Made by a program: the position numbers and the translations under genes. A stretch of DNA of 64,000 nt, from contig CAVOSX010000001.1 of NCBI GenBank assembly GCA_963699015.1, positions 1,178,001-1,242,000 on the forward strand. The letters run 5' to 3'. The notes under the pieces are model-generated. The model worked only from the letters and a program-made list of their open reading frames with translations. It ran no database searches and had not been told where the DNA came from. Source of the stretch: PALSA-505 sp963699015 (GTDB lineage: Bacteria > Actinomycetota > Actinomycetes > Streptosporangiales > Streptosporangiaceae). This document shows positions 1-9,489 of the stretch, in pieces (positions within the stretch are counted from its first letter, which is position 1; every line of letters starts with the position of its first letter).

Positions 1-94
1 CGCCCCTCTCGGCCCCCAGGATCAGGACGAAGGCCGACAGCGGGAACGGCTCGAGGGTGATCGCGATCCCGATGAGCAGCAGGTCGAGTACCAT
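1..94 (-). CDS. GAP (Sap) family membrane protein, N-terminal fragment
   Basis: Only about the first 31 residues lie inside the window; the gene runs off the left edge. Starting at the ATG at 94 the peptide begins MVLDLLLIGIAITLEPFPL, a hydrophobic helix with the acidic and proline residues typical of the first membrane segment of GAP/Sap (sulfolipid-1-addressing protein type) integral membrane proteins. A second, complete member of the family lies at 3368-4033, which supports the call. Members are thought to help move lipids or small molecules across the membrane, but the substrate here is unknown. The assignment rests on a short stretch. Confidence 0.5.
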   Translation of the reverse strand, partial: MVLDLLLIGIAITLEPFPLSAFVLILGAERG

Positions 95-160
95 CGGCGC
101 GGCTCTCGCGGTCGGCGGCGCGGGTGACCTAGCGGCTCTCGGCCCGGGACCAGCCGGGGC

Positions 161-1624
161 TCACAGATCGCGTTCGGCGGTGATCCGCCCGGCGGTGACG
201 GCATCAACCAGAGCCTGATGGTCACGCTCATTCTGGTCGGCGTAGGCGGCGGCGAAGTCGGTGATGGCCCGGTCGAAGACATCCGAGCCGCCGAGATAGG
301 ACGCGATCGCGATCCGGTCCCCGGAGCGGGCATGGGCTCGGGCCAGCGTCCAGCCGCACAGCTCGCCGTACAGCCGCATGCCGCGGGGGATCATGGCATC
401 GACGTCCAGCGAGAACTTCCAGTCCCGCAGCTGGCGAATATAGAAGTCACGGGTCCCGCCGTCGAGCCCGCCCTCGACCCGCTGCCAGCCGAGGAAGATG
501 TCGCTGGTGGCCTGCATCAGCCGCTGGCCCGCGACCACCCGCTGGCCCTGGTTGGCGTACCGGCTGGCGCCGGCGAACCGGCTGAGAACCGACGGCTGGG
601 CCTGCTTCGCCTGCAGGAACAGCGGATTCGAGTCGTCGCGGCCCAGCATGAGGATGATCCAGGAGCGCGTTCCGACGCTGCCGACGCCGACGACCTTGTG
701 GGCCATGTCGCAGAACTCAAACTGCTCCAGCAGGTACCGGCGGTCGGTTTCCAGCGTGCGCTGGTACTTCCCGATCAGGTCGGCCAGCTGCGCTCGCAGG
801 CTCGCCCGGTCGGCCTCCTTGGGCAGCAGCTCATCGATCGGCACGAGCAGCGGCGGGTCGGACAAAATCCGCGGCCGGCCGTTGACGACCTGGGTCAGCT
901 TGGCCACGGCCTGCATGCTGTCCCTGGTGTGCGCCTTGGCTATGCCCGCGTCGAACGCCTTGCGCTGGCGCGTCTTCATCTCGGAGTTGAGCTCGGCCCG
1001 CACCTCATCGACGTCGCTGCGTGCATACCACACGCCCAGGTTGTTCATCGCGGCGAAGTCCCGCATCGCCTGGCGGTACCGGGCGACCATGGCGGCAACG
1101 ATCTCACGGCGCTGCTTCAGCGGGAAGCCGTTGCCGCGCGCGGCCACTTCCAGGCTCGCGGCCAGCCGCTTGACGTCCCACTCCCACGGCCCGGGCAGGG
1201 TCTCATCGAAATCGTTGATGTCGAAGACCAGGCGGCGCTCGGCAGAGCCGAAGATGCCGAAGTTGGACAGGTGCGCGTCGCCGCAGGCCTGGACGGCCAG
1301 ACCGGACACCGGAGTGCCGGCCAGATCGCTGGCCATCGGCAGCGCCGCCCCGCGGTAGTAGGTGAACGGGGACACCATCATCCGCCCGTACCGGACCGGC
1401 ACCAGCTCAGGGACGCGCGTCTTGCCCTGCTCTTCCAGCAGGGCGATCGGGTCAGGCCGGTCCGGTGGCGGGTTGAACCCCGCGTGGCTGCTGCGCGGCA
1501 CCTCCGCCCGGGCCGCCTTGCCCCGGGCGGCCCGTTCGGCCGGGGTCAGCCGGGTGAGCGCCGTGTCGAGCTGATACCGCAACGAGCGCCGGGGGGGAGC
1601 CTCGGCTGTCAGCTGACTCATCAT
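161..1624 (-). CDS. DUF2252 family protein
   Basis: A 487-residue protein of the DUF2252 family, common in actinomycetes and of unproven biochemistry; its kinase-like motifs suggest a phosphotransferase-type fold. Visible landmarks are GDAHLSNFG at residues 115-123 and DINDFDET at about 134-141, which resemble the catalytic loop and metal-binding Asp of aminoglycoside-kinase-like enzymes. The open frame extends 40 codons further upstream, but the ATG pair at 1624/1621 is preceded by GAGAGGAG at good spacing, so I start there. No signal peptide or membrane segment is seen. It sits among other small stress-type genes on the same strand. Family call is firm; substrate unknown. Confidence 0.9.
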   Translation of the reverse strand: MMSQLTAEAPPRRSLRYQLDTALTRLTPAERAARGKAARAEVPRSSHAGFNPPPDRPDPIALLEEQGKTRVPELVPVRYGRMMVSPFTYYRGAALPMASDLAGTPVSGLAVQACGDAHLSNFGIFGSAERRLVFDINDFDETLPGPWEWDVKRLAASLEVAARGNGFPLKQRREIVAAMVARYRQAMRDFAAMNNLGVWYARSDVDEVRAELNSEMKTRQRKAFDAGIAKAHTRDSMQAVAKLTQVVNGRPRILSDPPLLVPIDELLPKEADRASLRAQLADLIGKYQRTLETDRRYLLEQFEFCDMAHKVVGVGSVGTRSWIILMLGRDDSNPLFLQAKQAQPSVLSRFAGASRYANQGQRVVAGQRLMQATSDIFLGWQRVEGGLDGGTRDFYIRQLRDWKFSLDVDAMIPRGMRLYGELCGWTLARAHARSGDRIAIASYLGGSDVFDRAITDFAAAYADQNERDHQALVDAVTAGRITAERDL

Positions 1625-1759
1625 CGGCTCCTCTCTCGGGTCTATCGGGCGCGTGAGACGAGCGCCCAGGAAGCCACCATGCCCAGCGAGCAGGCCGCAA
1701 GCATCACCCTGCCGGGGTGACGGGCCCGGCCAGCAGCCTGGCACCGGAAACGGCCGACG

Positions 1760-2359
1760 CTATACGGGTGCCGAATCCGGGGCGCGTGTCGTATCCGCGG
1801 CGCGCAGCGCGTGCCGGAGTATGAACGATCCGACGATCTCGAAGACCCCCATGACGATGAACCAGATTCCGAGCAGGGTGGCCAGGACGTTGACCGACGA
1901 GGCGGGGGTGGCGGTGACCACGATCCCCGCGGCCAGGCTCACTATGCCGAAGAAGATCCACCAGGCTCTGCCTTCCCGCGCGCCACCGGAGATCCCGCCG
2001 ATGAGCGCGGCCACCCCCTGGACGATCCAGGTGATGCCGATGACCAGGCCGATGATCGCCCGGGTCAGGTGGAGATGGCGGATCAGGACGACGCCGATGA
2101 CGATGAACAGCAGGCCGGCGATGCCGAGCCAGACCCGGTGCGCCTCCCTGCGATCGAACACCCGGATCAAGTGGAACAGGCCCGACACGATCATCAGGAT
2201 GCCGAGCAGGACCGCGACCACGTTCAGCGAGCCGGACGGGTGCAGGGCCACGATGATCCCGAGGACCAAGGTCACCACGCCGAGGAACAGGCCCGCCTGC
2301 CAGGCTCCGGTCACCATCTGCGTCTGTGCCGACGCGGTATCGTACTCGTCGGAAGTCAT
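1760..2359 (-). CDS. HdeD/DUF308-like membrane protein
   Basis: A 199-residue integral membrane protein with about six hydrophobic helices arranged as repeated pairs, each pair containing an LLGI/GLL-type core followed by a short charged loop (for example RVFDRREAHR). This is the pattern of the HdeD/DUF308 family, linked to acid or envelope stress in enterobacteria but uncharacterised in actinomycetes. The start at 2359 (MTSDEYD) is chosen because GAGAGGAAGCC precedes it; the frame runs 40 codons further upstream without a better site. The gene is co-directional with the DUF2252 gene downstream and the SHOCT gene upstream. Confidence 0.85.
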   Translation of the reverse strand: MTSDEYDTASAQTQMVTGAWQAGLFLGVVTLVLGIIVALHPSGSLNVVAVLLGILMIVSGLFHLIRVFDRREAHRVWLGIAGLLFIVIGVVLIRHLHLTRAIIGLVIGITWIVQGVAALIGGISGGAREGRAWWIFFGIVSLAAGIVVTATPASSVNVLATLLGIWFIVMGVFEIVGSFILRHALRAADTTRAPDSAPV

Positions 2360-2524
2360 CGGCTTCCTCTCGTTCCGCCCTGGGCAGGGTCCGGCGGGCG
2401 CAGGTCCGGCTGGACTCCCATCGGCACGCAAAACATCTGGGCACAGGACGCTAGCGCTATCGGCGATGCGCCTGATCACCTGTGCCGGGTGATGTACCAG
2501 CCAGCTCGCTGGACCCGCCGCGGC

Positions 2525-2836
2525 TCAGTTGCCGAGGATCTTGGCCTTGGCCGCGGCGAACTCGTCGTCGGTCAGCGCACCCTGGTCGTGCAGCGTGCTG
2601 AGCTGCTGCAGCTGGTCGTACATCGACGGCGCCGCGGGCGCCGCCGGAGCCGGCGGCGCCTGCTGGGGTGGCGGGGCCGCATACTGCTGCTGCTGCTCGA
2701 CCTGGTCGAGCCGCTGGTTCTGGTCGGCTTCCGCGTACTGCTGCTGCTCCGCTTGCCGGCCCATGTGCCTTCCCGCGGCGTACGCGCCACCGCCCACTAC
2801 GGCCGCGCGCAACAACGGGCGTCGTCGCCTGAACAT
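2525..2836 (-). CDS. SHOCT-domain small protein
   Basis: A 103-residue protein in three parts: a basic N-terminus (FRRRRPLLR) followed by a short Gly/Ala helix; a Gln- and Pro-rich linker at about 28-70; and a C-terminal SHOCT domain at about 72-103 with the usual pattern L-xx-L-xx-L-xx-x-GALTDDEFAAAKAKILG. SHOCT domains are short C-terminal modules thought to mediate oligomerisation or membrane association. The ATG at 2836 has AGGCAGGAGA upstream. A second SHOCT protein lies at 9490-9852. No enzymatic role can be inferred. Confidence 0.85.
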   Translation of the reverse strand: MFRRRRPLLRAAVVGGGAYAAGRHMGRQAEQQQYAEADQNQRLDQVEQQQQYAAPPPQQAPPAPAAPAAPSMYDQLQQLSTLHDQGALTDDEFAAAKAKILGN

Positions 2837-2880
2837 GATTGTCTCCTGCCTTCCGCTGGACTAGGTCAGAACCCGGTGTC

Positions 2881-3243
2881 TTACTCTGCTTCTTCCGGCA
2901 GGGCGAGGCCGAGGGAAAGCATGAGTTCGGCTGCGCCCGCCACAACTCTCGGCCCGCCGACCTGCGGGGCGATGGCGCGCAGCACGCCCACCAGTTCGTC
3001 CGGCGTGCAGCCGGCGTCCAGCGCGTTGCTTACCTGCCAGACGTATGAGGCGGGCGGAGCGTCCAGCGCGACCAGGGCGGCCACCTTGACCAGCGAGAAC
3101 GTCCGGGGATCCAGGCCGCTCTTGCGCTGCCAGTCGGCCCGCAGCTCCAGGCCCTCGAGCAGCAGCTCTTGATCGCTCGTGGCAAGTCCGGTGAGCGCGT
3201 CCCTGGTGTCGTCGCCAACCTCGACGCTTGCGGGAATAGTCAT
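2881..3243 (-). CDS. Carboxymuconolactone decarboxylase family protein
   Basis: A 120-residue all-helical protein of the CMD/AhpD superfamily. It shows the core SLVKVAALVALDAPP, WQVSNALDAGCTPDELVGVL and a C-terminal GG-P-x-V repeat helix. The AhpD-type E-x-x-C-x-x-x-H redox motif is not visible; only one Cys is present in the core (AGCTPDEL), so a peroxidase role is less likely. The start at 3243 (MTIPASVEV) follows GAGAGGATTGCG; the longer frame to 3288 has no ribosome site. Substrate unknown; family assignment good. Confidence 0.85.
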   Translation of the reverse strand: MTIPASVEVGDDTRDALTGLATSDQELLLEGLELRADWQRKSGLDPRTFSLVKVAALVALDAPPASYVWQVSNALDAGCTPDELVGVLRAIAPQVGGPRVVAGAAELMLSLGLALPEEAE

Positions 3244-3367
3244 GATCGCAATCCTCTCGTTGATCAGGTGGCGGCTCGTAAGATACATGGTGGCCGCGCC
3301 GCCGCCGCGCGGGGGTCACCCGCCAAGGATGGTTAGCCGAACCCGCCGGCGGCCCGCACCACGGGTG

Positions 3368-4033
3368 TCACCGGTTGACGACGAGCCCGTAGATTCCGTT
3401 GCCGACCAAGATCGCGCCGGCCACGACCAGCACCCAGACGATGATCGTCTTGCTGTGCGCGCGCAGCCGGCCGTTGAAGGCCGTCAGATACCGCGTCGTC
3501 GCTGCCGGTGCTACCAGGTAGAGCACGATGGGCAGCCACACGAAGAGCACATTGATGACGACGACCACGATCAGGGCCACGGCGGTCTGCTCGACGTCGG
3601 CCTGCGACGTCGCGATCACCTGCAGCGCGGCAAGGAACGTGGCTCCCGGGGCGAAGACCAGCAGGCCCGCCACGAACGCGGTCAGTGGCCCCGGGTCGGC
3701 GATCAGCTTGGATACGATCCCTCGCTGCGGCATAGCTGGATCCGGTGGCCGCGGCTTGCGCCTGGCGACCAGGACGGCCGCCACGAGCAGCAGGATGCCG
3801 AGGCCGAGCCGCAGGCCATAGCGGGGCTCATGCTGCGCCGGGCGGTTCAGGTTGGTGCTGCGCAGCACCGCCAGCAGAACCACGCCCATGATCAGGCTCA
3901 TGGCCACCGCCCCGGCCAGGTAGAACGCACCGGTCACCTTGGGCCGCGCGGAGCCGAGGTACACGGCGGCGATCAGCAGCGCGGTCGGCGACAGGGATGC
4001 GAGCAGTGCCAGCCCCGCGGCCTGGATGATCAT
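3368..4033 (-). CDS. GAP (Sap) family membrane protein
   Basis: A 221-residue protein with six predicted membrane helices: residues about 1-25, 35-60, 77-90, 115-135, 150-172 and 197-218. The first helix with SLSPTALLIAAVYL and the following positively charged loop match the GAP/Sap family. In mycobacteria Sap is associated with sulfolipid export; in other actinomycetes GAP proteins occur in many copies with unknown substrates. The gene is co-directional with its neighbours and belongs to the same family as the fragment at the left edge of the window. Confidence 0.85.
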   Translation of the reverse strand: MIIQAAGLALLASLSPTALLIAAVYLGSARPKVTGAFYLAGAVAMSLIMGVVLLAVLRSTNLNRPAQHEPRYGLRLGLGILLLVAAVLVARRKPRPPDPAMPQRGIVSKLIADPGPLTAFVAGLLVFAPGATFLAALQVIATSQADVEQTAVALIVVVVINVLFVWLPIVLYLVAPAATTRYLTAFNGRLRAHSKTIIVWVLVVAGAILVGNGIYGLVVNR

Positions 4034-4094
4034 TGGACCGGCTACCGCGGGGCGGCACGCCGCGGGAGCCGGAGCCCCATCGCCGCGGCCGGCG

Positions 4095-5465
4095 TCACGG
4101 CTGGCTGGCCGTTTCGGCGGGGGCGTGCGGGGCGGGGGGCCTGCCGATCAGCTCGATCACGGCGAGGGCGACCAGCAGCAGCACCACCAGCAGGATCACC
4201 ACTGCCGCTGTGGGATGCCCCCAGAACACGAAGATCAGCGCGAACAGGCCCACCGCGCCGATCCGCAGCGCCTGCCGGTGCGCGTAGGTCCAGTCCCCCA
4301 CCGGCCCGGTGGACACGCCCCGCCGCTCGCCCAACGTCCGGATCCAGGTGAACCCGGAGCCGCAGCCGCGCCGGATCCGGACCGCGGTCACCGACGGGCC
4401 GGCCAGGAACGCGGCGGCCGCCACCACCAGGCCGACCACCAGCAGCGTGCGCAGCGCCGTCTTGATGAACCGGACGAACGTGTCGTAGATGACCGAGGCG
4501 GCGTCGCTGGGCAGCACGGCGGCCGGCACCGAGTTCAGGTAGATGGTCCGGCCGATCAGCAGCGCAGCGCCCAGCACCAGCATCGAGGCGGCGAACCCCA
4601 GCCCGGCGCCGATCAGCGCCCGGCGATGCCGCCGCGCGATGTACACCCCGAGCGCGATCAGTACCAGGGACAGGATCGGCAGCACGATCTTCAGGTCGTT
4701 GATCAGCCGGTACAGCGTCTGCGCCTTGACCAGGTCGCGGGAGGAGAACAAGGCCAGCTGGGGATGGATCGGCGGCAGCCGGTTCACGATCGAGAACCCG
4801 CGCGAGGCCAGGTTCTGCTTGACGATCTCGATGAACGGGGCCAGGTCGATAGTCACCTGGTCGTTGACCACCTTCACCGTGGTCCCCCGCCCGGACAGGG
4901 CGTTGACCAGGGTCTGGTGCGCGACGGTGTTGACCTTGATCCAGGTCTGCGCGAACCGCGGCCCGGACACGATCTTGTGCACCGTGCTATGGATGAACCC
5001 GGTGACCGCGCTGGTGATCGACGGGCCGAATGACTGCAGCAGCGCGCCGACCCGGGTCAGCCCCCTGTTCGACAGCAGCCCCGCCGCCTGGCTGACATAG
5101 CCGTTCACGTTCAGGTTGCTGCTGATCGCCGTGGTCACCTTGTCGGTGAGCGCGTTCTGCACGGCCGGCTCGTGGATCAGCGGCTCGATGTTGGCGATGT
5201 ACCGGCTGGTGTCGGAGACCTGGTTGGCGCTCCACACCGCCAGCACCGAGATCGGCGCCAGGATGCAGCCGACCACGATCAGCACCGTCGCCACCGGCCC
5301 CCGCCAGCCCGGCCGCCGCCGGCGGCGCGGGGGTATCTGCCCATCGTGCAGCTCGCTCACCTCGGCGCGCAGCCGTTCCAGCTCGGCCCGCTCGTCCTGG
5401 GTCAGATCCGGGGCTCCGGCTACATTCCCCCGATCGGTACTCCCCCGATCGCCGGCGTCAGTCAA
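4095..5465 (-). CDS. Actinobacterial multi-pass membrane protein of unknown function
   Basis: A 456-residue membrane protein. Residues 22-40 form a short charged coiled coil, then a basic patch (PPRRRRRPGWR) and a first membrane helix at 57-79. Residues about 80-255 form a long soluble, probably extracytoplasmic, domain with repeated hydrophobic heptads. Four or more membrane helices follow: about 258-280, 287-310, 345-368, 405-450. The C-terminus is Pro-rich. Homologues are widespread in actinomycetes as integral membrane proteins without assigned function. The ATG at 5465 is the first start of the frame, though no strong ribosome site is seen. No function proposed. Confidence 0.8.
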   Translation of the reverse strand: MTDAGDRGSTDRGNVAGAPDLTQDERAELERLRAEVSELHDGQIPPRRRRRPGWRGPVATVLIVVGCILAPISVLAVWSANQVSDTSRYIANIEPLIHEPAVQNALTDKVTTAISSNLNVNGYVSQAAGLLSNRGLTRVGALLQSFGPSITSAVTGFIHSTVHKIVSGPRFAQTWIKVNTVAHQTLVNALSGRGTTVKVVNDQVTIDLAPFIEIVKQNLASRGFSIVNRLPPIHPQLALFSSRDLVKAQTLYRLINDLKIVLPILSLVLIALGVYIARRHRRALIGAGLGFAASMLVLGAALLIGRTIYLNSVPAAVLPSDAASVIYDTFVRFIKTALRTLLVVGLVVAAAAFLAGPSVTAVRIRRGCGSGFTWIRTLGERRGVSTGPVGDWTYAHRQALRIGAVGLFALIFVFWGHPTAAVVILLVVLLLVALAVIELIGRPPAPHAPAETASQP

Positions 5466-5639
5466 GCGTCACCTCCCGTTGACTTCCCGCACGGCACAAT
5501 CGTGGCACGCCACCGCCGCGAAAGCCTCGCCTCCGCATCTATCCACGCTGGCCTGCCCGGACCGGACTCACCTCACCCGGCCGGGGTGAATCACCGCGGC
5601 CACCGCGCCCGCTAGCGTGATGTCACGGAGGTCGCTGTC

Positions 5640-5862
5640 ATGAGCATCGGCGGGAGCGTCGCGCTGATCGTCATCGGCGCCATTCTGCGTTTCGCTGTGA
5701 CCTGGCACTCGAAATACGTTAACATCAAGGCTATCGGCGTGATCTTGATGATCGGGGGCGGCCGGCCTGGTGGCGTCGATCGCCCTCGTGGTCTACCGGC
5801 GGCGTGAGCGAGCATCTGCCCAGGTGGTGGAGCGGCGCCGGTATACGGAGCCGCCCCGGTGA
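5640..5862 (+). pseudogene. DUF6458-like small membrane protein, frameshifted
   Basis: ATG at 5640 follows ACGGAGG at good spacing and begins MSIGGSVALIVIGAILRFAV, the hallmark N-terminus of the DUF6458 family: small two-helix membrane proteins of actinomycetes. The frame stops at 5807 after 55 codons because of an extra base in the five-G run at 5754-5758. Removing one G gives the expected second helix (GLVASIALVVYRRR) and a basic tail ending with the stop at 5860-5862, for a protein of about 73 residues. The strong start site and intact tail suggest a sequencing error or a very recent mutation. Function of the family is unknown. Confidence 0.7.
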
Positions 5863-5911
5863 CCCGGACGTCCGTTGCCGCCAGGCCGGCCCGTCCGGCG
5901 CCGGCGGGTGA

Positions 5912-7645
5912 GTGACCGTGCGCGCGGTTGACCCCCGGCTGCTGCGTCACGCGCGGGCGGCGCAGGGCTTCCTGGTCTTCGCTATCGGCCTCGGCATCGC
6001 CGGGGCCGCGCTGATACTGGCGCAGGCGGCCCTGCTCGCCCACGCGCTGGCCGCCGCGATTCGCGGCGGCGGGACGGACGCGCTGAAGGGCACCCTGCTG
6101 GCGCTGCTCGTCGTGGTAGCAGCGCGGGCGGCGGCTGCCTGGGGCGGCGAGGTCGTCGCGCTGCGGGCGGCGGCGACCGTGAAATCACAGCTACGGCGCG
6201 CCCTTGCCTGCCGCGCGATGCGCCTCGGCCCGGCGTGGCTCGCCGGACAGCAGACCGGGGAGATCGCCGCGCTGGCCACCCGAGGTCTGGACGGGCTTGA
6301 CGTGTACTTCGCCCGCTACCTTCCGCAGCTGGCGCTGGCCGTGCTGGTGCCCGTCGCCGTGCTAGCGCGGGTCGCGGCCGCAGACTGGATCTCCGCCCTG
6401 GTCATTGCGGTTACGCTGCCGCTCATACCGGTGTTCGCGGTGCTGGTGGGCTGGCACACGAAGGCGAGCACGCGACGGCAGTGGCGGCTGCTGGCCAGGC
6501 TCGCCGGGCACTTCCTCGACGTGGTGGAGGGCTTGCCCACGCTCAAGGTATTCGGCAGGGCGAAGACGCAGGAGAAGGTGATCGGGCAGGTCACCGACGC
6601 GTACCGGGGCGCTACCATGTCCACGCTGCGGGTGGCCTTCCTGTCGGCCCTTGTGCTCGAACTGGCCGCCGCCGTGGCTACCGCGCTGGTCGCGGTGGAG
6701 GTGGGCTTGCGGCTGCTGTACGGCCACATGGGCTACGAGACCGCGCTGCTTGTGCTGCTGCTGACTCCCGAGGCTTACCTGCCACTGCGGGCAGTGGGAA
6801 CCCAGTTCCACGCCAGCATGGAGGGTGCGGCCGCCGCCGACCGCGTCCTGGAGATCCTCGAGACCCCGCCCCCCGGCCTGCCCGAGGCAGGCCCGGGCCG
6901 TCCCGTACGTCGCGGCGCCAGCGCGGACTTGCGGTCTGATGAGATCAGGCTGGACGCGGTGATCGTAGCCTACCCGGGCGGCCGCCAGCCGGCGCTGGAT
7001 GAGCTGAGCCTGGTCATCCGGCCAGGCGAGCGGATCGTGGTGACCGGGCCGAGCGGGGCGGGCAAGAGCACGCTGCTGGCACTGCTGCTCCGGTTCGTCC
7101 AGCCGGCCGCAGGGACGATCGAGGTAGGCGATACCGATCTGGCCGGGCTCGACCTCAGAGCCTGGCGGACCCAGATCGCCTGGGTTCCGCAGCGACCGCA
7201 CCTGTTCGCGGGCAGTGTCGCCCGCAACATCGCCCTCGGCCAGCCCGGCGCCAGCCGCGCGGCGATCCACCGCGCCGCGTGCCTGGCCGGTGCGGCGGAG
7301 TTCATCGACGCGTTGCCGGCCGGCTATGACACCACGCTCGGCGAGCAGGCGCTGCGGCTGTCCTCCGGCCAGCGGCAGAAGGTCGCGCTCGCCCGCGCCT
7401 TGCTGCGGAAGGCGCCGCTGCTGCTCCTGGATGAGCCGGCAGCCCACCTGGACGCGCTGAGCGCGTACCAGATCGCCGGGTCCATCACCGCCTCGCCGGA
7501 CGACCGCACCGTCGTCCTGGTCACCCACGGCCGGAGCTGGACCGACGGCACCGGCCGCGTCATCTGCCTCGACGCCGGGAAGCTCAGGTCGCCGGCCGGG
7601 TCCGCCGGGCCGGGCGCCAGGCCGGTGCCGGAGGTGACCCGGTGA
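5912..7645 (+). CDS. cydD: CydD-type ABC exporter subunit
   Basis: A 577-residue ABC half-transporter, one partner of the CydDC heterodimer needed for maturation of cytochrome bd oxidase; it has been linked to thiol and haem handling at the cytoplasmic membrane. Six membrane helices fill residues about 15-290. The ATPase domain carries Walker A GPSGAGKST near residue 379, the signature LSSGQRQK near 482 and Walker B LLLLDEPAAHLD near 503. The start at 5912 (GTG) follows closely on the preceding reading frame; a second GTG two codons downstream is possible. The stop overlaps the cydC start by four bases (GTGA). No cydA or cydB is present nearby. Confidence 0.92.
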   Translation: MTVRAVDPRLLRHARAAQGFLVFAIGLGIAGAALILAQAALLAHALAAAIRGGGTDALKGTLLALLVVVAARAAAAWGGEVVALRAAATVKSQLRRALACRAMRLGPAWLAGQQTGEIAALATRGLDGLDVYFARYLPQLALAVLVPVAVLARVAAADWISALVIAVTLPLIPVFAVLVGWHTKASTRRQWRLLARLAGHFLDVVEGLPTLKVFGRAKTQEKVIGQVTDAYRGATMSTLRVAFLSALVLELAAAVATALVAVEVGLRLLYGHMGYETALLVLLLTPEAYLPLRAVGTQFHASMEGAAAADRVLEILETPPPGLPEAGPGRPVRRGASADLRSDEIRLDAVIVAYPGGRQPALDELSLVIRPGERIVVTGPSGAGKSTLLALLLRFVQPAAGTIEVGDTDLAGLDLRAWRTQIAWVPQRPHLFAGSVARNIALGQPGASRAAIHRAACLAGAAEFIDALPAGYDTTLGEQALRLSSGQRQKVALARALLRKAPLLLLDEPAAHLDALSAYQIAGSITASPDDRTVVLVTHGRSWTDGTGRVICLDAGKLRSPAGSAGPGARPVPEVTR

Positions 7646-9465
7646 CCGGCGGCGCGATGGCCAGCGGCCCGGCGGCCAGCGGCCCGGCTGCCGGTGATCG
7701 CTGGCGTCCGCTGCTGCGCCTGCTGTGGCTGGCCCGGCCGCTTCGCGCCCAGCTTCTGTTTTCCGTCCTGGCGGGCGCGGCCGCGACCGGCTGCGGAGTG
7801 GCACTGCTCGCGGTGTCCGGATTCCTGCTCGCCCGCGCGTCCCAGCATCCCAGCATCGTGGCCATCTCCGTGGCCGTGGTCGCGGTCCGCGCGTTCAGCG
7901 TCGGGCGCGCGGTATCCCGCTACGTCGAGCGGCTGACCTCGCATGATGTCGCGTTTCGCGTCCTGGCTGACATCCGGGTGGCGATCTACCGGCGGGTCGA
8001 GCGGCTGGCTCCGGCCGGGCTGGCCGCGTTCCGCTCCGGTGACCTGCTGGCCCGGCTGATCAGTGACGTGGACGCCACCCAGGACCTGTTCATCCGAGGC
8101 ATCGGCCCTCCGCTCGTCGCCGCCCTGGTCGGCGCGGGCGCGGCGGCGGTCTGCCTGCTGATCCTCGCGCCGGCCGGCGCCGTGCTCGCGCTCGGGTTGC
8201 TGACCGCGGGAGCGGCGGTACCGGCCCTGGCCGTCATGACATCCCGCCGGGCCGCGCGGGTAATCGCGCCCGCCCGGGGCGAACTGGGCGCGACCCTCAG
8301 CGATCTGCTGTCCGGCGCCGCCGACCTGCACGCCTTCGGGGCCGACGAGGACGCGCTCAGCGCTGTCGTGGCCTCGGATGCGAAGCTGACCAGCCTGGCC
8401 CGCAGCTCAGCCGGTGCGGCCGGGCTCGGCGCCGGCCTGATGACCGCCGTGACCGGGCTGACCGTGTGGGGGGTGCTGCTGCTCGGCGTGGCGGCGGTCT
8501 CCAACGGCACGCTGACCCGGGTTCCGCTGGCGGTGCTGGTCCTCACCGCGCTGGCCGCCTTCGAGGCGGTCACCGCCATGCCCGCGGCCGCCTTGCAGCT
8601 CAGTGCCGCGCGAGCGTCGGCCGATCGTATCGGCATGCTGCTGGACGCGCCGGATCCGGTGGCCGATCCCGAGCGGCCCCGCCCGCTGCCGGCCGGACCG
8701 GCCCAGGTGCGGCTCCGTGGGGTGCAGGTCAGGTACGAACCCGGCGGCCCGCTGGCGCTCGACGGGCTCGACCTTGACCTGGGACCTGGGCGCAGGGTGG
8801 GGATCATCGGCCCCAACGGTGCGGGCAAGTCCACGGTGGCCTCGGTCCTGCTGCGCTTCTGTGAGCTGGCCGGCGGCAGCGTCACCCTGGGCGGCGACGA
8901 TCTGGCCAGCTATCTCGCTGACGATGTGCGCACAGTGATCGGCGGTTGCCCGCAGGACTCGCACATCTTCAACGGCACCATCGCCGAGAACCTTCGGCTG
9001 GCGCGGCCCGGGGCGTCCATGGATGACCTGGCGGCCGCGGCGGACCGGGCCCGGCTGCTGTCCTGGATCCGCTCGCTGCCCCAGGGCTGGGACACGCCGG
9101 TCGGTGCGCACGGCGCCGCGATATCCGGCGGTGAACGGCAGCGGCTCGTGCTGGCCCGGGCTCTGCTGGCCGACCCGGCCGTGCTGATCCTGGACGAGCC
9201 CACCGCGCACCTCGATCCCGAGGCGAGGTCCGCGCTCACCGCTGATCTGCTCACCCTCACCGAGGGCCGGGCGACCCTGCTCATCACCCACGAGCTGGAC
9301 GGCCTCGACGCTCTTGACGAGATCATCGTGCTGGACCGCGGCAAGGTGACCCAGCGCGGCACGCACCGCCAGCTCATGCGCACCGACGGCCCGTACCGGC
9401 AGATGCTCGCCGCGCGGGAGCCCGGCGCCGCCCGGAGGCAGCCGGGCGCGGATGAGGTCGCCTAG
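7642..9465 (+). CDS. cydC: CydC-type ABC exporter subunit
   Basis: A 607-residue ABC half-transporter that should pair with the CydD product. The GTG start at 7642 lies inside the cydD stop, so the two are translationally coupled. The N-terminus contains a short duplicated ASGPA stretch, then six membrane helices (about 30-325). The ATPase domain has Walker A GPNGAGKST near residue 390, signature ISGGERQR near 493 and Walker B LILDEPTAHLD near 513. ISGGE plus the membrane motif GFLLARASQHPSI are typical of CydC. Together the pair would export a small thiol or similar reductant for cytochrome bd assembly. Confidence 0.92.
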   Translation: MTGGAMASGPAASGPAAGDRWRPLLRLLWLARPLRAQLLFSVLAGAAATGCGVALLAVSGFLLARASQHPSIVAISVAVVAVRAFSVGRAVSRYVERLTSHDVAFRVLADIRVAIYRRVERLAPAGLAAFRSGDLLARLISDVDATQDLFIRGIGPPLVAALVGAGAAAVCLLILAPAGAVLALGLLTAGAAVPALAVMTSRRAARVIAPARGELGATLSDLLSGAADLHAFGADEDALSAVVASDAKLTSLARSSAGAAGLGAGLMTAVTGLTVWGVLLLGVAAVSNGTLTRVPLAVLVLTALAAFEAVTAMPAAALQLSAARASADRIGMLLDAPDPVADPERPRPLPAGPAQVRLRGVQVRYEPGGPLALDGLDLDLGPGRRVGIIGPNGAGKSTVASVLLRFCELAGGSVTLGGDDLASYLADDVRTVIGGCPQDSHIFNGTIAENLRLARPGASMDDLAAAADRARLLSWIRSLPQGWDTPVGAHGAAISGGERQRLVLARALLADPAVLILDEPTAHLDPEARSALTADLLTLTEGRATLLITHELDGLDALDEIIVLDRGKVTQRGTHRQLMRTDGPYRQMLAAREPGAARRQPGADEVA

Positions 9466-9489
9466 GCGAAGCCCGCCGTCCCGCCGTGG

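Noticed and set aside
218..1720. Plus-strand open frame opposite DUF2252
   Set aside because: No recognisable domain and no ribosome site; the opposite strand has the conserved motifs.
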